A stretch of DNA of 64,000 bases, from positions 53,308,897 through 53,372,896 of the forward strand of contig CM028330.1 in assembly GCA_016647705.1 (NCBI GenBank), read 5' to 3'. Of the stretch, positions 55,545 to 64,000 are shown in pieces (position 1 is the first letter of the stretch; each line of letters opens with the position of its first letter). A program made the position numbers and the translations under genes. The stretch comes from Eucommia ulmoides. Taxonomy: Eukaryota; Streptophyta; Magnoliopsida; Garryales; Eucommiaceae. Under the pieces are notes generated by a model. That model saw only the letters and a program-made list of their open reading frames with translations. It had not been told where the DNA came from and made no database searches.

Positions 55545-55925
55545 GGTTGCATTTGGTTAGTGTTTTTTTATAGAGTTTTTGTTTGTGTTTTTCAAAGAAA
55601 AGATCAAATGGAAACGAAGGAGTAGAAACATTAAACCAAACACGACCTAAACAGTTGTAAAGGATTTGTTTCATTGAGTTTATGAAAACAACTTTTAAAA
55701 AAATTGAAAGTAGTTTTTGAAAAATTGTAAAAATTTGTTCGGTTTATTTTAAATACTCATTCAAAAAAAAATGTTTATTAAAAAAAGATTGTCGGTTAGT
55801 GTTTTTTATTAGTTTTTTGTTTTGTTTTTTGTAAAGTGTCTGTTTGGTTGAGTTTAAATCGTTTTAAAAATTTTGAAAACAGTTTTCAAAACCAGTTTTT
55901 GAATTATCAAACAAACATGGCCAAA
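55545..55925 (+). repeat. Direct repeat, right copy, plus related tail
   Basis: 55545-55800 repeats 52885-53145 (GCATTTGGTTAGTGTTTTTT, AACCAAACACGACCTAAAC, TTTTTGAAAAATTGTAAAAA). A further partial unit with GTCGGTTAGTGTTTTTTATT follows to about 55925. Confidence 0.6.
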
Positions 55926-57332
55926 GTGACTATTGAATGTCGTTTGTTTTTAGCATGGAGATTATGATCTTCATTTTCTTACATTTTTGGCAAATTGTCA
56001 CCGACTAAAATTTTACCCCAAGATCTGACCGCCTTGATAAAAACGGTCTGTGACAAAATGCCGTTGATATGTAATTAATTGAGGTTATAATCAAATCTTT
56101 CAAGGCCATAATGTGATTTATTTTTTTTGTTGTATATGTCATGATTTATGATTATTTTTCTCCTTAGAAAAATGTCATGATTTTTGGTATTGATTCTTTT
56201 TCCTTCAATATGACATTATTAATAGAGATTATGTTCATGGTTTTCATAAAATTTAAAATTTAAAATAATTAAATATGCTTAAAATGCTAAAAAATATATG
56301 GAATTAAAGGTTCCATCTAATTCTGGAATGAAATAGACGAAATTGATTATTTATTATAATTTTGATTTAGTATTTTTATATAAAAAAAATGAATTAAAAT
56401 TATAATAAAAGAGTAATTTTATCTATGTCATGAAAAGATTAAATTGAAAATTTGATTCAATCCATTTTTAAGTATATTTCGTTAATTTAAACGAAAAAAA
56501 AAATTAATTTATCACTTTATTCAAAAGTATAAGTAAGTAAAATGTAACTTTTTGAAGTGGAGGAAGTAAAGTGATAATTAGACAAAATAGAAGGACTAAA
56601 AAAATTTATAATTTTTATTTGCAATTACCAAAAAAAATCTAATTTCTTTGAGAAAATTTTCCTAACTCTTTTCCGAAAATCTATTTATCTCTTCAAGTAT
56701 TTCAGACAAACACAATCTCCAATGTCATAACGTGATTATTTTTGTCGTATTTTTCTTAGCAATGACTATTTTTTCTGTGAAAATATCATTATAATTCAGT
56801 GATATTTGACTGTAAAAAACAGTAAAATCTGTGGTTTCAGATAATACTGTTTGACAAAATTGACATTGACGTAATAAATTTTTATTTTATTTTTAAATGA
56901 ATTATTCTCTTAAAAAGTTGAAAAAATTCAACAATACAGTGAACCTTTGGTTTTAAATTCAAAAGCAAATGTAGAATGAAAATCTCAAAATTATAAAAGC
57001 ATAATCAACTTCCTTTTGAAGTAGTGTTTGGCAGATTTTACCAATCAAGTGCTATATATATTTTGAAGGAAAATTCAAGAAATTATTAATTTTTTTTTTA
57101 TTTTATTTATTAAAATAAAGTTAAAATTGTGAGAATGCATTAATTGATGATACTGTACAACTAGTTATTGCATCGAATTTTTACCTTTTATTTTAACATG
57201 GAAGTACATGAATAGTGACGCAGCCGTTCCCTGGCATCCGCCAGTTGGAATAATTGTCTAATAATTCGACATAAATTTACTATTTTACCCCTTACCTCAC
57301 ACAATCGAAGGGAAATAAGAGTTTAACCGGGG
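55926..57332. other. AT-rich intergenic region
   Basis: No coding sequence, RNA gene or clear element seen. Confidence 0.5.
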
Positions 57333-57340
57333 CTACCCGT

Positions 57341-57703
57341 TAGGGATGGTCATGGGCCAGGCCAGGTTCGGGCCGGACTTAGATTAGTGTATTACAAAAA
57401 TAATGTTGGGCCCTAGTCCGGCCCGGCCCGGTGATCAGGCCTTAATTTTATGCCCAACCCCGACCCTGTAAGAAAAATTTAAACCCAAAGCCCGGCCCAC
57501 GGGCTCCTGACCCTATTTTTTTTTTTTTTTTAAATTTCAAAAATAAATACAAAAAATTCAACACCAAACCAACAAGAAATATTAAAATTATAATTTCTAA
57601 AGACAAACCAATATTCCAAACAAATCAAACCAACAAGAAATATTAAAATTACAATTTCTAAAGGAAATCAATATTCTAAATATTAGGGTTGTATTGTAAT
57701 GTA

Positions 57704-57746
<43 letters not shown>

Positions 57747-57944
57747 TTATTTATTTTTAAATATCCTTTGGGCCGGGTCGGGCCTAAATTTTTTTAGCCT
57801 TGCCCAAACTCGACCCTAATTTTGATCGGGCCCTAATGCCTAGGCTCAGGCTCAGCCCATGGGCTCAAACCCTAAGCCCAAGCCCCAAAAAAATAGGATC
57901 GAGCCGTTCGGGCTGAGCGGGCCCCAGGCCCATGACCATCCCTA
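57341..57944. mobile_element. hAT-type MITE
   Basis: 604 bp with terminal inverted repeats TAGGGATGGTCATGGGCC / GGCCCATGACCATCCCTA and flanks CTACCCGT (57333-57340) and CTACCAGT (57945-57952), an 8-bp TSD with one mismatch. GC-rich ends (GGGCCGG words) enclose an AT-rich core with (AT)n at 57711-57740. Confidence 0.8.
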
Positions 57945-57953
57945 CTACCAGTG

Positions 57954-58410
57954 TAGGGATGACAATAGTTCAATTTTAGAAAATAATTTGGTATATATTG
58001 AAATTAAAATTAAAACTGTCGCTTTTTAAAAAAATAATTTTAGAATCGAACTGTTAAATTTTATACAAAAATCAAAACCACGAAACCATTATAATTTCTT
58101 AATTTTTACATAAAATCTAAAACCAAAATCGAAATCGCGAAATCATAAATCGTTGTTTTTTTATATATAAACAATAACATAACTGAAATATCGAAATAAA
58201 TTATGAAAATCCTAAAATTTACCCAAATTTATCCTATATACACACTAGAGATCAGAATGTAATATTAAAGGTGGGGATGATATATAATAAAAATATTTAA
58301 AATATCAGTTACGTGATTCGATTTTATGGTTACTATCAAAATTATTTAATCGATTTCAAAACTGAACCGTTCGGTTCTAATTTTCTGTTTGGGTTGAATT
58401 GCCGTCCTTA
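57954..58410. mobile_element. Second hAT-like MITE, abutting the first
   Basis: Ends TAGGGATGACAAT and (reverse complement) TAAGGACGGCAAT, with AT-rich inside. The flanking 8-mers match at only half the positions, so the TSD is decayed or the call is wrong. It begins 2 bp after the first element's right TSD. Confidence 0.5.
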
Positions 58411-58439
58411 TATACATGTGGTATTTGTGTAGTTATTAG

Positions 58440-58538
58440 GAAAATCGGAGGGTAGAGATTTATTGAAGAAGCTCCAAAGATTCCATCTCCGCGGAATTGA
58501 AGCTACAAAAATGCCGTTTCAAGTTGCTAATGCGTGAG

Positions 58539-58585
<47 letters not shown>

Positions 58586-58659
58586 GAGACAAAATCACTT
58601 TTTCCTCCTTTTCGTTCTCAGTTTGTTTTCAATCTCTTTGAACTCTGCTTTTTCATTTT

Positions 58660-58702
<43 letters not shown>

Positions 58703-58740
58703 CAGGCCTTAACTGTGAAAACGTTGAACTCATCGGTTCG
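58440..58740 (+). other. Candidate first exon of a gene, with (CT)n tracts
   Basis: A leader with ATGCCGTTTCAAGTTGCTAA at 58511 runs into GC|GTGAGTG, a good donor; the reading frame MPFQVANA would be a first coding exon or a short uORF. Long (CT)n tracts follow (58540-58580 and 58666-58698), typical of plant 5' UTRs and first introns. No downstream coding exon is recognised up to 64000. Confidence 0.35.
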
Positions 58741-59745
58741 CTCGCTGCGTTGAAGGCTAATACAGAATTAAGGATTTATCGAGCTTTGATTTTCAGGTAA
58801 CGTTGTTGATTTGAGCTTCGATTGTTAATTAGAGTTTTTGAGTTTTGATTTCAAATCTCAGTTGTGAGGAACTCATCGGTTAGGTTCGTTTGTTGAACTG
58901 TGCAGAATTAAGCGTCTCTGGATCGATAGCCGTCTTCTCGAGCTTCGATTTCATGTACGTTGTTGATTTGAGCTTTGACAGTTTTTTTTTGAATTGTGAG
59001 GAACTGATCGGTTCGGTTCGTTTGTCGAACTGTGCAGAATTAGGCGTCTCTGGATCGATAGCCGTCTTCTCGAGCTTCGATTTTCAGGTAGCGTTGCTGA
59101 TTTGAGCTTTGACTGTTAACTATGGTTTTTTGAATTTTGATTTCAAATTTCAATTGTGAGGAACTCATCGGTTCGGTTCGTTTGTCGAACTGTGCAGAAT
59201 TAGGCGTCTCTGGATCGAGAGCCGGCTTCTCGAGCTTCGATTTTCATGTACGTTGTTGATTGAGCTTTGACTGTTAAGTAGAGTTTTTTGAATTTTGATT
59301 TCAAATTTCAATTGTGAGGAGCTCATCGGTTGGTTCCGTTTGTTGAACCGTGCAGAATTAGGCATCTCTGGATCGATAGCCGTCTTCTCGAGCTTCGATT
59401 TTCATGTACGTTGTTGATTGGGCTTTGATTGTTAACTAGAGTTTTGAATTTTGATTTCAAAATTCAAATCAGAATTGTGTGAACTGAGAACCCGTCGGTC
59501 GTGCCGTTTGTCGAACTGTGCAGAATTAGGCGTCTCTGGATCGATAGCCGGCTTCTCGAGCTTCGATTTTCAGGTGCGTTGTTGATTTGAGCTTCGATTA
59601 TCAACTAGTTTTGAATTCTTTTGATTTCAATCTGAGTTGTGAGCATTTAGAAGTGAGAACTCATCGGCTCGTTCCGTATGTCGAACTCCACAGAATAAGG
59701 CGTCTCTGGATCGATCACCGACTTTTCGAACTTCGATTCTCAGGT
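58740..59745 (+). repeat. Tandem array of a mini-exon-like unit
   Basis: Six good copies and one degenerate first copy of a 130-170-bp unit. Each has TCGAACTGTGCAG|AATTAGGCGTCTCTGGATC, GATAGCCG.CTTCTCGAGCTT and CGATTTTCAG|GTA. The acceptor-like TGCAG/CACAG falls near 58901, 59033, 59193, 59351, 59519 and 59688. Donor positions read CAG|GTA, CAG|GTG or CAT|GTA. The repeats could be multiplied UTR exons of the gene starting upstream. Confidence 0.7.
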
Positions 59746-60065
59746 ACGTCGTTAATTTGAGCTTCGTTTATCAACTGGTTTCTGAATTTTGATTTTGATT
59801 CGGTTCTGGAAGGAAGGTCCAGGATTGTTCATCATCTAGCTTCAAATTCGTGTCTGCTAAAAATTTTGATCTCCTTGTTCTATTACTAGTTGAAAAACTT
59901 GCTTGTGAAGTTTTGAATTAAGTTGAAAAATTGATCGATCGATCGATTTTGAAAAGCTATAGCTCTTGATTCTTGAAATCTGCATAAGATTTTGACTTGA
60001 TTCAGGAATCTGTTATGAATTTTAGGCGCTTAGATCAAGTTTTATAAGATCAAATCATAAGACCC

Positions 60066-60487
60066 CCGGTTTGGTTATTGTTTCCGTTCCCGCTCCCAAA
60101 ATTTTGAGATTAATATACAGAAATTCATTTTGTAAATGCCTTTTCGTTCCCAAAATTTTAGGACCATTCTTGAATTCCTTAAGAATATGAGAAACATAAA
60201 AATATTGATTTCTATTCACTTTTACAAAACTATTCCCACTACCACCTTGTCAGCTAGCCACCACCCTGGTCATCATACATTTGAAGAGAGAAAAAAATGT
60301 GAAAAACAAAACAGATGTTGCAACCAAACGTATTTGTTGTTTTCGTTTTCGTAAAAGAAACAATTTCAGATCAATGATCGTTACCAAACATGTTTGTCCT
60401 ATAATACTCCTAAGCAAAAAGAGAATTATCATATCAGTTTATTAGAAGTAGAAACATAAAATCTGAAATCCTAACCAAACGCCATCT
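60066..60487. mobile_element. MITE, CGGTTTGGTTA family
   Basis: Ends CGGTTTGGTTATTGTTTC and (reverse complement) GGCGTTTGGTTAGGATTTC. Inside, CCCAAAATTTTGAGATTAAT is shared, inverted, with 63149-63535. Non-coding. Confidence 0.55.
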
Positions 60488-60489
60488 AA

Positions 60490-62048
60490 TCGCTCATTGC
60501 TCGCTTGATTCTAAAATTTTATTTAATCAAATTCTCATAAAATCACTACATATTATTTGATTTTTCTGTGTTTATATTAGAGATAATTTGATAGAAAATT
60601 ATATTAATTCATTTATTTTCTTCTTAAATTTCGAGAACATTTTGAGATCTTAACATTAAATTAGGCGATTAATTAGCTTAAAAAGCTTGTCTGATTAATG
60701 TGGTGTGAGAAAAAGCACTATAATTGTCTTTTTATTTTTTTTCACCTTTTTATATTTTGGAAATATTAGGCGTCTTGTCTGCTTTTTTTTATTAATTTTT
60801 TAATTTATTTTTATCTGGCTCTCTGAATTTCAAATTTGGCACTTATTAGCGATAAGACAGATGGGACTGATTGTGAGCCTCGTGCGTTTCCATGTGATTT
60901 GCGAAACAGAATGACCTCAACTTGTCATTATTCCATTATTTTATTAATTTAATATGAATTTTATATAATTAATTTTTTCATTAATTATACACTACAATCG
61001 TCATTTTGGCTGAATTGAATACAACCCAAAAAATTACAAAATCGACCCAAAAAAATCTCAAGTTATTTCACTAAAGTTACAAATTCCAAATTCACTTGAG
61101 AATTTGTAACTTTACTGGTTACAAATTTTTCTCGAAAATTATAAATTTGTCTAAAACCTTGTATTTGGATCGATCTCGTAAGTTTCGTGATCTGTACCGA
61201 TACAGCCGTTGTACCGTAGCAAAGCCCTTTTTTCATTTATGACCTTTATGTGTGTGTGTGTGTATATATATATATAATCTATATGTGTGTGTGTCTTTTT
61301 AAAAATATTACATTATTTTATTAATTTAATACAAATTTTATATAATTAATTTTGATATTTTTATAAACTAGGGACTTCTCGTACCTAAAAATTATTTATG
61401 ATTTTTATTTTTTAATTTTTAAGTGGAAAAAGATGGAAAATAATAATAAAAAAATAATTATATAAAATATGAAATTTAAAGCATAAAAAATATACTTTAA
61501 AAAATATAATTTAACTCAAACCCGAGAGTGAAATATTTGGCCGGAATAATCTTTTGAGTTTATTTTTATTAAAATTGATCTTAACCATTAATTAAAAACG
61601 TTTTTAAATATTGTCATGTTTTTACAATTTAGATGTATGAGAGATTAATTTGGTGATTTTAAAACGTATTGAGTTATTTATGTATCATTAATTTTGGTTT
61701 TAATTTTTATTTTTAAAAAAATTGGGGTTATTTTGACAACTATCGTACTGTATTGCAAATTTTCAAATTAAAAATTCAAGTTGTATTAAATTTGTAAAAG
61801 TAAGCTATTATTATATTGTTCTTGAAGTAATTCATTTATAATTTTTTATCTTCGTTTTTATTTCTCTTTATTTTATTTTTTAGCTTTTCAGTTAACATCA
61901 ACTACATTAATGTTGAATTTGCATTTATATCAAAATTAAATTCAACTAAAAATATTGATAAAAAATAAACGGAAAAATAAACTATTCTGAAAAAGGATAA
62001 TAAATTAAAAAGAAAACAACAGATAGAAGAGTCTATAATAACAATCTA

Positions 62049-62091
<43 letters not shown>

Positions 62092-63140
62092 CTAGGGATT
62101 TTTCGTGCTTTAATACACTATATCAATTTTCAAATTTACAAGTAAAAAAATAAAAATTTGGCTAAATAAGTATATGTATGAAACTTAGAGGGTATAAAAT
62201 GTAATTAAATTTAACTATTTTGTAAATGAAGATGTGAATTTTTTAGGCGGTAATTATCTTTCCGAAATATTTCATCAATTCATCCCGACCCTCTATTTCC
62301 CCCTGAAATTAATCGGAGTTTGTTAATGGAAAGATATTTAAACTCTTTTAACTGAGATTCGAAAAGCTTTGGAGTTAGGAAATAGCTGGCCCTCTCCTAC
62401 TTAAGGTATGGAGTTAAGCGGTGGACCATGTTTATGGTTGGACAGATTTTATATCGTCATCAAATAACATGTTTGGTAATATAAACCCTTTTCGTCCACA
62501 TATTTTCTTGCATCATCCCTCCCCCCCCACCAACACCAAAAAATAAAAAATAAAAAAAAAAAAAAAAAATCTATAATTTTAATCTTCATAATTGCGTCGC
62601 CACAATCATTTTCAAAAAAAAAAAAAAAAGGCGTTTTGATTCATTTATGAATAGAAGTGAATTTGCCCATTGGTAACGCCAATTTCCCTCCATTTTTAGA
62701 AGGGGTATGTTTCAGTTTTCATCGGAGTTCTATTGCATGATCTCTTTTTTTAGCTTTAATTCCCGGGACTGGATTTCTTTATCGGAGAGGATTTCATCAG
62801 CCATTCCCTGTTAACATTCTTGAAGATCTTGTTGAGTATTCTCTCTCCCTCTCTCAATTTTATTTTTTATTTTGTGTGTCCGGGCTAGTTTAAGCGCACC
62901 TTAACTAATCATCTCACCGGGTGATTTTAAGGGTACATTATCGGTTTGGTGCATTCATGATTAAATTCAAGATTTAATTTCCGGAGTGCTAGATAGGAGA
63001 GAATCGAATCTTGGTTGACAAGATAATGGGGCACCTCTTTTTGCTTAATGGACTAACACCTCTTGGTTGGTTTTAGGGATATGAACGTAGGAGAATATAG
63101 GATTTTATGTTTGGTTAAGATAGAAAAATGAGATAAAGAA
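60490..63140. other. AT-rich intergenic or intronic region with microsatellites
   Basis: Contains (GT)n/(TA)n near 61250-61290, a (TA)n tract at 62054-62090, and A-runs at 62540-62568 and 62614-62629. The stretch 62650-62830 is less AT-rich and could hold a UTR exon, but I see no coding support. Confidence 0.4.
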
Positions 63141-63148
63141 AACTTAGA

Positions 63149-63535
63149 TAGCATTCGGTTAATGTTTTTGCTCTTCTGTTTCTATTTTTCATAAACTGGG
63201 ATGTGAATTTTGTTTACGTTCTGGAGTATTCTAGAAATAGAAACAATCGTCTTAAAATTGTTTCTTTTAATTAATGATAACAAAAGCAAAAATCACGTTT
63301 GGTTGCAACATTCTATTTTTTTTTTTTAAATATTTAGTGGTTAGCGATATCATAGTGTGAATAGTTTTGTGGAAATGAATAGGGATCGATGTTATTTTGT
63401 TTCTCATATTCTTAGAAGATGCAGGATTTACTTTTAAAATTTTGGGAATAAAAACGTGTTTCTATATATTAATCTAAAAAAATTGGGAGCGAGAACAGAA
63501 ATCAGGGAACACAGAAACACTAACCAAACGTCACC
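63149..63535. mobile_element. MITE, CGGTTTGGTTA family, second copy
   Basis: Ends GCATTCGGTTAATGTTTTTG and (reverse complement) GACGTTTGGTTAGTGTTTCTG. Inverted relative to 60066-60487 as judged by the shared GTTTCTATATATTAATCT and TTGGGAGCGAGAAC words. Confidence 0.55.
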
Positions 63536-64000
63536 ATCAATCCTGTTTGTACATGCTTGAGGGCATTTTGAATCACGCTTACTTTAATTCTTGCAAAGCA
63601 TGCTTTGGTACTATTAACTATTTTATAGCGTTTTCTAAAACAGAAGCACCTTTTCGCTTGAATGAATGCACAAAAAGCATGACTGAATCATTAATTCCTT
63701 TAAAATATAAAAAAGGAACACCCTAATCGACAGTAAAATCTGAATTAAAAAAAAAAAAAAAAATCCTTTTATCTCCTTTTATTTTGATTTTGTTTCATTT
63801 ACTCCCCTCTACTTCAAAAATAGAGAGAAAATGCTATTTTTTTAAAAAAATTAATTACTACTAAATGTTGATTTTAAATGAAAAAATAAAATTCAATTAA
63901 GTCATTTTATATATTTTATTAATAAAAATATGAATTTCTCCCTTCAGTTCACAATAAAAAGGGAGTGAAGCGTAGGTTTTTAAAGTAAAGGGATTAAAAT
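63536..64000. other. AT-rich sequence to the window end
   Basis: I see no gene or element boundary here. Confidence 0.4.

Overview
The window is plant nuclear DNA, almost certainly from a eudicot. It is AT-rich and dominated by LTR retrotransposons (Ty3/gypsy Tat-type, Athila-like and chromovirus/Tekay-like elements, and Copia/Sirevirus-like LTRs). It also holds hAT- and MULE-like DNA elements, MITEs, a TRIM, and a few spliced plant genes with CT-rich 5' UTRs. The species cannot be named from the sequence. No RNA genes, CRISPR arrays or organellar insertions were recognised.

Layout. 1-683: a decayed S1-type bZIP gene (minus strand). 684-4498: an LTR element without coding capacity, apparently intact at both ends. 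About 4500-41060: two degraded Tat-type elements facing each other. The left one is on the minus strand: a candidate 3' LTR near 4501-5351, integrase at 30501-31565. The right one is on the plus strand: pol at 32666-35866. Each carries, between pol and its 3' end, a spliced ORF in the opposite orientation (Pfam 'putative gypsy type transposon' domain plus coiled coil). The left copy of this antisense ORF has been split by a nest of Athila-like elements (7224-23284) and by a chromovirus-like element (24026-28562). The Athila nest is itself split by a Sirevirus-like solo LTR (9319-16100), which in turn holds another solo LTR (9905-11566) and a MULE-like element (13086-16049). The right copy is split by a solo LTR (38620-40236).

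41060-64000 is more gene-like. It has a coiled-coil protein gene (minus, 42280-43083) with a MITE in its upstream region, and a rearranged Sirevirus-like LTR (43640-45562). The best gene of the window follows: a COP1-interactive-protein-1-like coiled-coil gene (plus; TATA 47463, coding exons 49345-49435 and 50656-52772). Its first non-coding exon and donor site are tandemly multiplied, and its 5' intron holds a complete 324-bp TRIM. Downstream are a block with about twenty GTTAACGTTAAC-like palindromes, a GC-rich gene-like fragment, two abutting hAT MITEs, and a tandem array of a mini-exon-like unit (58740-59745) that may be the 5' end of a gene running off the window.

The genes do not form a pathway. 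The biology on display is retrotransposon nesting, recombination and decay around a few host genes. Coordinates of element ends given with TSDs are supported by sequence; other boundaries are approximate. All similarity statements come from reading the sequence, not from database searches.
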